Shown: positions 51,906-62,038, numbered from the stretch's first letter. The stretch is DNA of 64,000 bases from Phycisphaerales bacterium (GCA_014238205.1 JABABM010000002.1:1-64000), one strand, 5' to 3'. Numbers and translations are program-made. Notes: generated by a model not told the origin, from the letters alone.

Positions 51906-53243
51906 CTACTTGCCGATGCAGAATGATGAAAAGATGCGTCCCAGGACGTCTTCGGGGGCAATGATGCCGCCGACCAGGCCTATTGCATCAAGGGCTTCCC
52001 GCAACTGGGATGCGACAAGTTCAGGCACACCCTGCCGGCTTTGAACGAGCGACAAGGCTTCCTCGATGCGGTCCACGACTTCGTTCAGTGATGCTTCGTG
52101 TCGAGGCTGCAGTGCAACCGCATCTGAAGAAAGTGGAACAAGGCCTTCGCGGGTTCGATCACTGATCAGCTCCCGGAGTTCGTTGATCCCCTGGCTTGTT
52201 TCGGTTGAAACCTGGATGTCGCCATCACGACGGGAAGCATCCAGGTCATGCTTGGTTCGCACCTTGACGACACGATGATCATCCATCCAGCCTGCGTCAT
52301 CATCAACTGGAAGACAGTGGAGCAGGAGATCCGCGTCGGCCAACATGCCCAGGGCATTGCTCTGCATCTGGAGATCAATCGGATTTGATATCGAGGATTC
52401 CAAACCAGCCGCATCAACCAGGAGTATTTCCGATCCTTCCACGTCGACCTGCAGAGGCTCGATGATGACGTCACGCGTTGTGCCTGGAACCTCGGTGACA
52501 ACTGCACGCCGATTCGAAAGGAGCGCGTTGAACAATGTCGATTTTCCTGCATTCGGTGGACCGCAGAGCATTACGACCGGCAGTGCCTGCAGCACATCCA
52601 TGCCGATGGCGCGATCAAGAACCTCCTTCAGCAACGCCAGCATCTCCTCGAGTTGTCCGGCCAGATCACCGGCTTCGATGGCAACGACGTCCTCCTCGTC
52701 CGTGAAATCTATTCCTGCTTCCACGAGAGCAAGTACTCCTGCCAGTTGATCCGCGATCTTCTCGGCAACTGCTCCAAGTTTTCCGGAACGCAGCATTGAT
52801 GCCGCCTTGAGTTCCGCGTCGCTCCTTGCCGCGATGACAGCTGAAACACCCTCGGCCTCGGTCAGCGACAGTCGGCCGTTGAGCCATGCCCTGTAGGTGA
52901 ACTCGCCTGGTTCCGAACGACGGGATTCAACCGCCTTCTCCTTCCCGAGTGCAATCAATGCATCGATGATCCGATCCAGCAGATGCGGCTGCCCTGGCAG
53001 TTGCAGTTCAACCACGTCCTCACCCGTGAAACTTGCCGGACCCGGGAAGGTCATCATCTGCGAAGGAAGGTCAAGCCCGTCCAGTCCAAGTCGCACAGGG
53101 GCGATGCGTCGTGCCCGGGGAACCGCCTCGGCAACACATGCCTCTGCGAGTGCAAAGGCTCCGTCACCGCTGACGCGGATGATGCCACGACCGGCATGAC
53201 CCGGCGGCGAACTGACCGCCAGGATGACAGCGGTGGTCTCCAC
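51906..53243 (-). CDS. mnmE: tRNA modification GTPase MnmE
   Basis: Forms the carboxymethylaminomethyl group at U34 of certain tRNAs together with MnmG. The 445-residue product has an N-terminal THF-binding domain (AVSSPPGHAGRGIIRVSG), a helical domain, a G domain with GPPNAGKST, GTTRD and DAAG, and the C-terminal FCIGK. The G4 motif reads TKHD instead of NKxD. The start is GTG 53243, with GGGAGG at spacing 7. It follows yidC by 12 bases. mnmG is not in the window. Confidence 0.95.
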   Translation of the reverse strand: METTAVILAVSSPPGHAGRGIIRVSGDGAFALAEACVAEAVPRARRIAPVRLGLDGLDLPSQMMTFPGPASFTGEDVVELQLPGQPHLLDRIIDALIALGKEKAVESRRSEPGEFTYRAWLNGRLSLTEAEGVSAVIAARSDAELKAASMLRSGKLGAVAEKIADQLAGVLALVEAGIDFTDEEDVVAIEAGDLAGQLEEMLALLKEVLDRAIGMDVLQALPVVMLCGPPNAGKSTLFNALLSNRRAVVTEVPGTTRDVIIEPLQVDVEGSEILLVDAAGLESSISNPIDLQMQSNALGMLADADLLLHCLPVDDDAGWMDDHRVVKVRTKHDLDASRRDGDIQVSTETSQGINELRELISDRTREGLVPLSSDAVALQPRHEASLNEVVDRIEEALSLVQSRQGVPELVASQLREALDAIGLVGGIIAPEDVLGRIFSSFCIGK

Positions 53244-53255
53244 GAGGGAACCTCC

Positions 53256-55526
53256 CTACTTTCGTTTCTTGAACGTCTTCGCCTTCTTCTGTTTCGCCTC
53301 GGCCTTGCGACGTTCCAGCATCTTGGCATAGGCCCGTGCCTGCGGATCCTTCGGCTTCTTCTTCGGAGAAGACGGACGACCCACAACAGGTGCATCCCCC
53401 TCCTCTCGGTCGACCTGCCTGCGGATATGGCGAGCCTCGAGAATCCCCACGCTGCTGGATGTCAGGATGTACAGGGTGAGACCGGAAGGTGCCGAGTAGA
53501 GCATCAGCGGAAACAGCGTCACCATCATGATGCGCATGATCTTCTGCTGCGATTCCTGCTCCGGAGTCATTGTCGTCGTCGGTGGGCTCATGTACTTCTG
53601 TTGAACGAAGAACAGGGCTCCGAGCAGTATCGGCAGGAGGTTGATGCCGGTCATGTTCCACATGAGGAACGACCGAGGCGTCTCGAACTCGTAGAAGAAG
53701 TGATCCGGGCTGCTCAGGTCCGCAAGGAATGACCAGTCCCAGAACAACTGGAAGACGCCGAAGAACGCCGGTTCCTGTCGCAGTTCAAATGCGAAGTAGA
53801 GCACTGCGTACAGGGCGATCCAGATCGGCATCTGGAGGAACATGGGCAGGCAACCGAGCATCTGGAGCGGGTTGACTCCATGCTCACGCATCAGCTTCAT
53901 CTGTTCCTGCTGCTTCCGCTTTGGATCATCTCCATGCTTCTTGTTGATCTTCTCCATCTGCGGCTTCAACTTGGACATCGTCCGCGTAAACCGCTGCATT
54001 CCAGTCTGGGATTTCTTCGTGATCGGGTGCAGGAGTATGCGAACGATGATCACAAGGCCGATGATCGCCAATCCCCAGTCGAACAGGACATAGTGATCGA
54101 GGAATGCAAGCACCACTACGAGGATGTCTGCAAGCCATTGGAACGTGCAGATCGCGCAGAACGCCGACATCTGGAAGAGGATCAGGCCCCGCATGTTCAG
54201 GGCCTTGTATGGCTCCTCATCATCAAGCATTTCGCGTTCAAGAGGGCCGGCGAAGAGGCCCATGCTCAAGTCCTGGCTTCCGCCCGCGGGGACCGTCGCC
54301 AGGGGGCTCACCAGGTTGCACAGGACGACCGGATCATCCGAGCCTGCTCCCTGGATCCACTTGGCGATCTTTTCCACCACGGGTGCCAGTGACCGATTGC
54401 CCGTTCCCTCGGGCCCGAGGATGGGATGAACCGCCAGGCCGAAGTACCTGTTCGTCGAAGCGAACCAGGACAGGGTGTATCCAACCTCCTCGCTGAGCGG
54501 GTTCGGCCAGAAGAAGCGACTCTCCTCCAGGTCGGTCGCATCGGTCATCTCCTGGACCATGTCACCGCCGGCAATCACGTCCGCGACGTGGCCGGGATCC
54601 TGGTCTTCTGGATACTCGTATCCGAAACGGAAACGACGACGGTCCATGTACCTGGCACGATCCGGATACAAACTGCCGGGGCCATATTGAACCCATCGGA
54701 ACTGAATTGCCGCGGTGGTGTGGTTGGTGACGGACTGGTGCAGGGTGATGTCGTATCCACTGCCAAGTTCAAAACGACGCTCGATCGTGGCAACCGGGTC
54801 ACCGTTTTCAGACAGAATCCTCGATGTAAAATGTCCGGGACCAACTTCCTTCCAGACTCCGGGTGGCGTCAGATCAAGCGACGACTCATTACCGATGGTG
54901 ATCGACTGGGCCGAAAAGATTGCGATTGTCCGATTCTGCTGCGACCCGTCGGGTCCGACCCATGAAATGGGCTGTGCTTCCTGGAGCATGTACCGTTCTT
55001 CAACCGGCAACTCGTACCCGGATGCATCGCCGGCCTTCAATGCCGAGAAGTACATGTCCGCCTGGCGTTTGGCAGCTGCCGTCTCCCAGATGTCCGCGAA
55101 GGGGATTGAAACGATCCCAGCGCCAGCACGAGTGAAGGTCAACTGCATCGACCATGTTTCTGGATCATCAAGGCTGCCCATCACCGAGTTTGGCTCATCA
55201 GCCGTCCAGGGATACTCCTCCAGGTGGAGTCCCTTGAGCGACGAGAGCTCAAGCTGCTGTGGTTCCGCCTCCGGGGCGGGGGACGCAGGTTGTTCTTCTG
55301 CCGTAGTGGTCGTTGTCCCGGACCCGGCGGTACCGGAAGACGGTTCTGCCTCAGGCGAGGACGTTGTCGTGGATGTCTCCTCCTGCTTGCTGGCCCGGTC
55401 CCTTCCCGGAGCGAAGATCACCATGGAGACAAGCAGCACCGCAACCGTCAGGACGGCGAGCGGAACGAATGTTCTGAGTTTCTTTGAGGGTGCTGGTGGC
55501 ATTGGAGGATATGGGTCCCGCGTCAA
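53256..55526 (-). CDS. yidC: Membrane protein insertase YidC
   Basis: Inserts and folds inner-membrane proteins. The 756-residue product has an N-terminal transmembrane anchor (about 18-38), a Thr/Glu/Pro-rich linker, and a large periplasmic beta-supersandwich domain (about 95-430). The conserved C-terminal core has WGLAIIGLVIIVRILLHPI, MREHGVNPLQMLGCLPMFLQ and a Lys/Arg-rich tail that could bind ribosomes. The start is taken as TTG 55526, overlapping the phosphoesterase stop; ATG 55502 is the alternative. It is longer than E. coli YidC (548) owing to the linker and periplasmic domain. Confidence 0.95.
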   Translation of the reverse strand: MTRDPYPPMPPAPSKKLRTFVPLAVLTVAVLLVSMVIFAPGRDRASKQEETSTTTSSPEAEPSSGTAGSGTTTTTAEEQPASPAPEAEPQQLELSSLKGLHLEEYPWTADEPNSVMGSLDDPETWSMQLTFTRAGAGIVSIPFADIWETAAAKRQADMYFSALKAGDASGYELPVEERYMLQEAQPISWVGPDGSQQNRTIAIFSAQSITIGNESSLDLTPPGVWKEVGPGHFTSRILSENGDPVATIERRFELGSGYDITLHQSVTNHTTAAIQFRWVQYGPGSLYPDRARYMDRRRFRFGYEYPEDQDPGHVADVIAGGDMVQEMTDATDLEESRFFWPNPLSEEVGYTLSWFASTNRYFGLAVHPILGPEGTGNRSLAPVVEKIAKWIQGAGSDDPVVLCNLVSPLATVPAGGSQDLSMGLFAGPLEREMLDDEEPYKALNMRGLILFQMSAFCAICTFQWLADILVVVLAFLDHYVLFDWGLAIIGLVIIVRILLHPITKKSQTGMQRFTRTMSKLKPQMEKINKKHGDDPKRKQQEQMKLMREHGVNPLQMLGCLPMFLQMPIWIALYAVLYFAFELRQEPAFFGVFQLFWDWSFLADLSSPDHFFYEFETPRSFLMWNMTGINLLPILLGALFFVQQKYMSPPTTTMTPEQESQQKIMRIMMVTLFPLMLYSAPSGLTLYILTSSSVGILEARHIRRQVDREEGDAPVVGRPSSPKKKPKDPQARAYAKMLERRKAEAKQKKAKTFKKRK

Positions 55527-56284
55527 CGTCCCTCAAGAAGGCGATCGCCCAGCCAATTGCTCAGCTCGGGAATGGCATGGATCTTCTTGACGACCGATTC
55601 GACATCGTATGGGAGTCGATAGAACTCGACCTGTGATTCCGTTTCATCAAGAACCGCATAACTGGCCCTTGGATCCATGTCTCGAGGCTGTCCAACCGAA
55701 CCAGGGTTGATGATGAGAAGATCATCGCCCTCCAACTTGTACACCGAATCGACATCCTCAGGCGGATAGAAATCCGGTTCGTTGGTAAAGACGCCGGGAA
55801 CATGTGTATGGCCGACCATGCACCACTTCTGTACCCGGTCGAAGATCTGCTGCATCTTGACCGGTGAGTTGATGGCGTCTTCCGGAAAGATGTACTCGTT
55901 GATCGGTCGCCGCGGCGACCCGTGAACGCAGAGAAAATCTCCGAAACTCACCCGTACCTTCAAGCCTCCGAGGAACTCCCACCGTCGAGCAGCGGCTTCC
56001 TCATCGGGTTCCTTCTCGAACTGGGCTCGTGTCCAGTACGCGGCTTGTTCCGCGGCGGCATTGAAATTCGTAGGTTCGTACAACGCACCGTAGTCATGGT
56101 TTCCAAGGAGGGACCATTCGCAGACATCGGCAACGCGATCCACGCAGGCCACGGGATCCGGACCGTACCCGAGGATATCGCCGAGGCAGATGATCCTGTC
56201 GGCATTGCGACCCTCGATATCAGCAAGGACCACTTCGAGGGCCTCGAGATTGCCATGGATGTCACTGACGATTGCGGTACGCAC
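55523..56284 (-). CDS. Calcineurin-like metallophosphoesterase
   Basis: A 253-residue protein with the binuclear metal site of the family: SDIHGNLEAL, CLGDILGYGPDP, LLGNHDY, VHGSPRRPINEYI and MVGHTHVPG. It resembles stand-alone YfcE/ApaH-like phosphatases of unknown substrate. The start is GTG 56284, with GGGAGGAG upstream. Its stop overlaps the yidC start, so it may be cotranscribed with yidC and mnmE. Confidence 0.9.
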   Translation of the reverse strand: MRTAIVSDIHGNLEALEVVLADIEGRNADRIICLGDILGYGPDPVACVDRVADVCEWSLLGNHDYGALYEPTNFNAAAEQAAYWTRAQFEKEPDEEAAARRWEFLGGLKVRVSFGDFLCVHGSPRRPINEYIFPEDAINSPVKMQQIFDRVQKWCMVGHTHVPGVFTNEPDFYPPEDVDSVYKLEGDDLLIINPGSVGQPRDMDPRASYAVLDETESQVEFYRLPYDVESVVKKIHAIPELSNWLGDRLLEGR

Positions 56285-56380
56285 CGGGGCGTCTCCTCCC
56301 GTAATGGGAAACGAGGATGCTATGCCCTTGGATACCAGACCGTCAACGTCCCCCGCACCACCAACCTCGGAACCTCACCG

Positions 56381-56386
56381 TACAAT
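56381..56386 (+). promoter_or_regulatory. Candidate -10 element of lpdA
   Basis: TACAAT lies 38 nt before the GTG start, giving a conventional leader of about 30 nt with a GGAG. It contrasts with the leaderless pattern elsewhere. Confidence 0.35.
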
Positions 56387-56424
56387 GCTCGACCTTCCAA
56401 TCCCCTGGAGCGTGGAGTACCAGC

Positions 56425-57900
56425 GTGCCTGAATCAAAGCATTACGATCTCGTCGTCATCGGAAGTGGGCCCGGAGGCTATGTTGGAGCCATTCGTGCAG
56501 CCCAACTGGGCATGAAGACCGCCGTTATCGAACGAAATCGCCTCGGTGGCGTCTGCCTGAACTGGGGTTGCATTCCCAGCAAGGCTCTTCTCCACAATGC
56601 CGAGTTGTGGAATGAAGCGGTCACCCATGGGGATGAGTGGGGATTTTCATTCGAGAAGGCCTCCCTCGATTTCCAGAAGGCCATCGGGCGAAGCAGGGGC
56701 GTGGCCGACAAGCTCAACGCCGGCGTTGGATTTCTCCTGAAGAAGAACAAGATCGATCACATCGAGGGACATGCCAGGATCACCTCCGGAGCAGGCAACG
56801 GGACTCCCTGCTCGATCGAGCTGACGACTGCTGATGATGACTACTACCACGGGACGGGCAGCGGGATGAATGGAACCGTCACGGCGGACAAGATCATCAT
56901 CGCCACCGGCGCCGCTCCGAAGGAGCTGCCCTTTGCCCCCTTCAATGGAACAACCATCGTTGGATCACACGACGCAATGGTGCTGCCGAAGCAGCCGGGG
57001 AAACTGGTTGTCATCGGGTCCGGGGCGATCGGCATGGAGTTCGCCTACTTCTACAACGCGATCGGAACGGAAGTCACCGTAGTTGAAATGCTGGACCGAA
57101 TCCTTCCCGTGGAAGACGAGGATGTTTCGAAGGCTGCACTGAAGGCCTTCAGGAAACAGGGCATCACCTTCCACGTTGGAAGCATGACCACTGCTGTTGA
57201 AACCAGCGAAAACGGCGCAACTGTCACGATCCAGGATTCAAAGGATACGACCAAGACCGAGCAACTCGAGGCCGACGTTGTACTCGTGGGCATCGGAGTC
57301 GGTGGTAGATTCGAGGGGCTCATCGGCGATGGCCTTGATCTGGAACTCGAGAAGGGCCATATCAAGACCGACGCTCACAGTGCAGAGGAGCCGACTTATG
57401 CCACGAGTGTTCCCGGAATCCATGCCATTGGCGACGTAATCGGCCCCCCATGGCTCGCCCACGTCGCTTCCGAAGAAGCCGTTACCTGCGTCGAACGCAT
57501 GGCTGGACACGATACGCTCGGAGTGGACTACGCCTCCATTCCCGGTTGCACCTATACGAACCCACAGGTCGCCTCCATCGGGATGACCGAACATGCAGCC
57601 AGGGAAGCTGGAGTCGAGTACACCGTAGGCACGTTCCCACTGAGTGCACTGGGCAAGGCCATCGCAGTCGGCCAGACGGAAGGGTTTGTCAAGATCATCG
57701 CCTCGAAACCGTATGGTGAAATCCTTGGAGCCCACATCATCGGAAAGGATGCCTCGGAATTGATCCACGAGTTCTGTCTCGCCATTCGACTCGAAGCAAC
57801 TGCAGAGGACATCATCTCCACGATGCACGCGCACCCGACGATGGCTGAATCGATCCACGAAGCTGCACTTGGAACAGAATCAAGATCCATCAACTCCTGA
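56425..57900 (+). CDS. lpdA: Dihydrolipoyl dehydrogenase
   Basis: E3 flavoprotein of 2-oxoacid dehydrogenase complexes or the glycine cleavage system. The 491-residue product has the FAD motif VIGSGPGGYVGA, redox cysteines Cys44 and Cys49 in GGVCLNWGCIPSK, an NAD motif VIGSGAIGMEFA, and the catalytic His470-Glu475 pair in HPTMAESIHE. GTG 56425 is chosen because the FAD domain follows at once and GGAG lies upstream. A Gly/Ser-rich insertion lies at about 129-150. No E1 or E2 gene is adjacent. Confidence 0.95.
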   Translation: MPESKHYDLVVIGSGPGGYVGAIRAAQLGMKTAVIERNRLGGVCLNWGCIPSKALLHNAELWNEAVTHGDEWGFSFEKASLDFQKAIGRSRGVADKLNAGVGFLLKKNKIDHIEGHARITSGAGNGTPCSIELTTADDDYYHGTGSGMNGTVTADKIIIATGAAPKELPFAPFNGTTIVGSHDAMVLPKQPGKLVVIGSGAIGMEFAYFYNAIGTEVTVVEMLDRILPVEDEDVSKAALKAFRKQGITFHVGSMTTAVETSENGATVTIQDSKDTTKTEQLEADVVLVGIGVGGRFEGLIGDGLDLELEKGHIKTDAHSAEEPTYATSVPGIHAIGDVIGPPWLAHVASEEAVTCVERMAGHDTLGVDYASIPGCTYTNPQVASIGMTEHAAREAGVEYTVGTFPLSALGKAIAVGQTEGFVKIIASKPYGEILGAHIIGKDASELIHEFCLAIRLEATAEDIISTMHAHPTMAESIHEAALGTESRSINS

Positions 57901-57912
57901 GCCTGCCTTCCC

Positions 57913-59139
57913 ATGACGGACTTCCATGAGCATGTTCTCGACAACGGCCTCCGGATCGTGGCTGAAGTGGATGATGGCGCCTACTCGGCGGCAATGGGCT
58001 TCTTCGTGAAGACCGGCGCTCGTGATGAATCATCCGACCTGATGGGCGTCAGTCATTTCCTTGAACACATGATGTTCAAGGGGACACGGCGGCGATCTGC
58101 TGCCGAGGTGGACCAGCATTTTGACGACATCGGTGCCCGGCACAATGCCTGGACCAGCAGCGAGATGACCGCCTTCCATGCCCAATGCCTGCCAAGGCAC
58201 CTGCCTGATGCAGAAGACGTGCTTTCCGACATCCTCCGACCGGCCATTCGAGAAGAGGATTTCAACGACGAGAAGGGCGTGATTCTCGAAGAAATCGCCA
58301 TGTATGCCGACCAGCCCTTCTGGAGACTCTACGAGCGGTCGCTTGAGACCTTCTACGGAGGGCATCCACTTGGACACCGCGTCCTGGGTACCAATGAAAC
58401 GGTTGCCTCGATGAAACGCGATGCGATGGCCGATTACTTCGAGCAGAGGTATTCCGCTGACAACACCATTGTCGCCATGGCGGGTCGCCTGGATTTCACT
58501 GAGATGGTCCAGCGACTCGAGGAGCATTGTGGTGAATGGATTCGGACCAATGCAGATCGTTCCTATCTCGAGCCGAAACTGACCAGTTCGCGTTTCGAGG
58601 AGAAGGATGCCCAACTTGCAAGGCACTATGCCTGCATGGTGAGTCCTGCCCCCTCCCTGCAGTCCGACCAGAGATACACGGCAGCAATGCTCGCTCATAT
58701 TCTCGGGCACCACGAAGGGTCACGCCTCTACTGGGCACTTGTTGAACCAGGTCTTGCCGAGGAAGCGCAATGCCAGTTCGATGGCCGGGATGGCTGTGGT
58801 GAGTTCATCCTGTGGCATGCCTGCAACCCCGGGGATGCCGCACGTTGCGAGTCGATTGTCCTTGAAACCCTTGATGAACTGGTCGGCTCCCTCACCGAAA
58901 GTGATCTCGAGCGGGTTCGAAGTCTGGCAGCGACTGCGGCAACGGTTGCCGGCGAACTGCCGGCTGGTCGCATGCAGCGCTTGGGACAGATCATGACCTC
59001 CACGGGGGAATACCGAAGCCTTGATGAAGATCTCAAACGGATCCTCGACGTGAACCTCGACGATCTCATCGAACTCGTCGAGGCATTTCCCCTCAAGCCG
59101 ATGGTGACAGGTACGCTCGGGCCCGACGGATCCGACTGA
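57913..59139 (+). CDS. M16 family metallopeptidase
   Basis: Zinc peptidase of 408 residues with the inverted HxxEH site HFLEH at 48-52 and the downstream zinc Glu in GVILEEIAMY (about 126-127), followed by the second, non-catalytic M16 domain. It matches the processing-peptidase-like (PqqL/YmxG) subgroup in length. No signal peptide is visible, so it is probably cytoplasmic. It lies 12 bases after lpdA and is likely cotranscribed. Confidence 0.93.
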   Translation: MTDFHEHVLDNGLRIVAEVDDGAYSAAMGFFVKTGARDESSDLMGVSHFLEHMMFKGTRRRSAAEVDQHFDDIGARHNAWTSSEMTAFHAQCLPRHLPDAEDVLSDILRPAIREEDFNDEKGVILEEIAMYADQPFWRLYERSLETFYGGHPLGHRVLGTNETVASMKRDAMADYFEQRYSADNTIVAMAGRLDFTEMVQRLEEHCGEWIRTNADRSYLEPKLTSSRFEEKDAQLARHYACMVSPAPSLQSDQRYTAAMLAHILGHHEGSRLYWALVEPGLAEEAQCQFDGRDGCGEFILWHACNPGDAARCESIVLETLDELVGSLTESDLERVRSLAATAATVAGELPAGRMQRLGQIMTSTGEYRSLDEDLKRILDVNLDDLIELVEAFPLKPMVTGTLGPDGSD

Positions 59140-59185
59140 TCCATGCCGACGGTGGCAGGCAGACGTGCTATTCTCTGGACTGGCA

Positions 59186-61255
59186 ATGACGATCACTCCA
59201 GGCACCAGGGGCATGATGCCCGCCGACGTGAATCACAGGCTCGATGAGCATGCCTTTGTCGGTGCCGTTCTCGGGCTGCAGAAAACAATCCCGCTTCCCG
59301 ATGTTCCGGAACAGGCATGGGAGCAACTGCTCACCGCCGCCTACGACCTGGCCTTTGCCTATCTGCATGACAAGCACCTTGAGCATGTAAATACATGTTC
59401 CAATCCAGTTGCGACCTCCTTCCTTGAAACCATCTTCGCTGCCGACTGCGAAGAACTTGATGAGTCCGGCCTCGCGGCGTTGCACGAAACAGTGCTTGAA
59501 CGCACGCCCATCTACGACAACATGGGTTGCCTTGGTGCCATGGAACGTGATCGCAGCAGGCGTGAACGAATGGGGGCCTTCTATACGCCTGACCACATCG
59601 TCGACTCCCTGCTTGAACGATCGCTCGATCCACTGCTCGATCTGGCGGAACAACAGGATGATCCCGTCCGAGCAATGCTCCAGCTTCGCATATGCGATCC
59701 AGCATGTGGCGCCGGTCATTTCCTCGTACGGGCAGGTGAGCGATTGGCGAGGAGAGCAGCAAGGCATGTCCATCCCCGCGATGTTCACTGGGTTCGAGTC
59801 AACGCCTTCCAGGACTGTCTCTACGGCGCTGAACTGGATCCCGTCAGTGCACATGTATGCAAGCGGCGACTCTGGAGTCTCGCGGCCGACTCGCAACTTT
59901 CGCCCTCGATCTTCGATGAGCGTATTCATTCGGGGCATGGACTGCTGGGAGCACCACCCGGGACCGGGACGCTGATGGACTGTGACGCATGGACTGCCGA
60001 GCGACTCGACAACGAGGCCCTTGATGAACTGAGGCCCGTTCACTGGCACCTCCTGGCAGAACAGGGGTTCGACCTGGTCATCGGGAATCCGCCGTTCATG
60101 AACCAGCTTGCACGGGACACCAGCATGGACCGGCAGCTGGCTGCCCTGCTTCGGGACCGCTTCGGTGACATGGTGAAGGGATATGCGGATGTAGCCAATG
60201 TCTTCCTTCGCCTGGCCGCTGACCTTGTCCGACCCGGTGGGCGTATTGCGCTTCTGCAACCCTGGTCGGTACTTTCATCACGCGATGCCGGAGGCATCCG
60301 TCGTGACCTGGCCATGCGATTGCGGATGACAGACCTCTGGGTTGCACTTGAACACATCTTCGAGGCCGGCGTTCATGTCTGTGCGCCTGTCTTTGAACGC
60401 ACGATGATTCGAAGAGGATCGCTCCACAGAACCTCCGGAGCATCCTTTGAACCTGCTGAAGACATTGAACTCGACATGGATGTCCTCGCCGGGGAAGACA
60501 CCTGGTCAGGTCTCATCAGCGACCTTGTCGGCATTCCACGTGTCGATGTCGCCTCGCATGACAACCTGGAGAGCATTGCAACTGCAACGGCTGATTTCCG
60601 GGACCAGTACTACGGACTCCGGGGCTGTGTCCAGGACGCGCTTCATGATCGACCCTCTGCAAATTGTGCCCCGCTGATCACGACTGGTCTTGTTGATCCA
60701 GCAACATGCCGATGGGGGAAGAAGGTGACCCGATACGACGGTCGCCGATGGAACCGGCCTCAGGTCAACCTCGACACTCTGGCCACACGCACGGAACTGG
60801 AACCCTGGGCCAGGGCAAGGCTCGTTCCGAAACTCCTGCTTGCAACCCAGACAAAGGTGCTGGAGGTCTATGTCGACAGGGAAGGTTCCTGCCTTCCACT
60901 GACTCCACTGATTACGATCCAGCCCAAGGATCCAGGCATGCTCTGGCATCTGGCCGCAGCACTTGCTTCCCCGGTCTGTACGGCCGTTGCAGCAGGGCGG
61001 TACCTGGGAGCTGCACGCAGCACGAATGCCATCAAGTTGTCGGCTTCGCAGGTGCTCAAACTGCCCATGCCCTGCAACGAGGAACCCTGGAATGCTTCCG
61101 CTGCTGCATTCCAACAGGCATCCGAAGCAGAAGACGCACATTCCCGACTGCAATACCTCCGTGAGGCGGCACTGGCATCGTGCCTTGCCTATGGCTGCAA
61201 CGATGAGGAATCCGACACGCTTCTCCATTGGTGGAACCAACGGTTGCCAAGGTGA
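59186..61255 (+). CDS. Orphan N6-adenine DNA methyltransferase (Eco57I/TaqI-like)
   Basis: A 689-residue gamma-class MTase. ERMGAFYTPDHIV precedes the SAM motif I (RICDPACGAGHFL, Asp171). The catalytic motif IV is NPPF at 301-304, then LRPGG-like motif and a C-terminal region resembling a type IIG target-recognition domain (VLEVYVDREGSCLPLTPL, NAIKLSASQVLKLP). No nuclease motif (PD-ExK) is seen at the N-terminus and no restriction gene is adjacent. ATG 59186 is preferred, since TATTCT lies 11 nt upstream; GTG 59165 and ATG 59213 are alternatives. Confidence 0.85.
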   Translation: MTITPGTRGMMPADVNHRLDEHAFVGAVLGLQKTIPLPDVPEQAWEQLLTAAYDLAFAYLHDKHLEHVNTCSNPVATSFLETIFAADCEELDESGLAALHETVLERTPIYDNMGCLGAMERDRSRRERMGAFYTPDHIVDSLLERSLDPLLDLAEQQDDPVRAMLQLRICDPACGAGHFLVRAGERLARRAARHVHPRDVHWVRVNAFQDCLYGAELDPVSAHVCKRRLWSLAADSQLSPSIFDERIHSGHGLLGAPPGTGTLMDCDAWTAERLDNEALDELRPVHWHLLAEQGFDLVIGNPPFMNQLARDTSMDRQLAALLRDRFGDMVKGYADVANVFLRLAADLVRPGGRIALLQPWSVLSSRDAGGIRRDLAMRLRMTDLWVALEHIFEAGVHVCAPVFERTMIRRGSLHRTSGASFEPAEDIELDMDVLAGEDTWSGLISDLVGIPRVDVASHDNLESIATATADFRDQYYGLRGCVQDALHDRPSANCAPLITTGLVDPATCRWGKKVTRYDGRRWNRPQVNLDTLATRTELEPWARARLVPKLLLATQTKVLEVYVDREGSCLPLTPLITIQPKDPGMLWHLAAALASPVCTAVAAGRYLGAARSTNAIKLSASQVLKLPMPCNEEPWNASAAAFQQASEAEDAHSRLQYLREAALASCLAYGCNDEESDTLLHWWNQRLPR

Positions 61256-61276
61256 AGGGACGTGTTGAATCGGGCC

Positions 61277-62032
61277 TCAGGTTCCGGTCGACGATGAACT
61301 GAGTTCAGGGAAGGCCCACCGCATTGCTGCAGGTTCCTCTCCGAGCAGGTCACGTGCGTACACGGCAAGCAGGCGATTGGCACGGTCAATAACCTCATCA
61401 TCAACCGCCGTCGATGATGATTCCGCATCGAGTGAACGAAGCAGTTGAATCGTTGATGGGCGAACACGCCAGCGATCTGTGGCACCAGTATCCGCCACGG
61501 TTCCGCCACGCTGAGAACTGAAGCCAACAGCATCGGATGTTTCGTCCAGCAACTCGCCTGTTTCAATGTCATGGTCAATCACCGGCCTGTAGCCGCAGGT
61601 ACACAGGAGCTGCCATTGAAAGACCAGGGTAGAGCGTGACGCCTCACCTTTCAGCGAGCAGCGTGTCAGGGCGGCCTCGAGCGAATCGAAGACATCCGGG
61701 TGCGGGTCGTAGGCCGTCAGCATCCTGTTCACGAGATCGACCATGTAGAGGGATGCCCGGTTTGCCGCCAGGTCATGGCGAAGAGCACGATGAACCTGCT
61801 CCAGGTGCCAGGCCGTCAGGAGGGCCAGGTCGCGACCAGGCTTCAGGATGGCCACGATCTGCCCGCTTGTCAGTGGGTCAAATCCACCTGAGAACGAGCT
61901 GTGGGCCCGCTTGGCTCCCTTGGCCAGCCCACGCAGCAGTCCATGCTCCCGGGTCAGGAGGCTGACGGTCTGGGATGTTTCGGAGAAATCCCAGCACCTG
62001 AGACACACTGCGCTGTCCGTCAAACTGGCCAC
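61277..62032 (-). CDS. recO: DNA repair protein RecO
   Basis: Mediates RecA loading and annealing in the RecFOR pathway. The 251-residue product has an N-terminal OB-fold (SAVCLRCWDFSETSQTVSLLTREHGLLRGLAKGAKR) and the helical C-terminal domain with the FQWQLLCTCGYRP element where the zinc-finger cysteines occur. Only part of the CxxC-x-CxxC site is present. The start is GTG 62032, 6 nt after the -10-like TACAGT. It is divergent from parA. Confidence 0.9.
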   Translation of the reverse strand: MASLTDSAVCLRCWDFSETSQTVSLLTREHGLLRGLAKGAKRAHSSFSGGFDPLTSGQIVAILKPGRDLALLTAWHLEQVHRALRHDLAANRASLYMVDLVNRMLTAYDPHPDVFDSLEAALTRCSLKGEASRSTLVFQWQLLCTCGYRPVIDHDIETGELLDETSDAVGFSSQRGGTVADTGATDRWRVRPSTIQLLRSLDAESSSTAVDDEVIDRANRLLAVYARDLLGEEPAAMRWAFPELSSSSTGT

Positions 62033-62038
62033 GAACTG

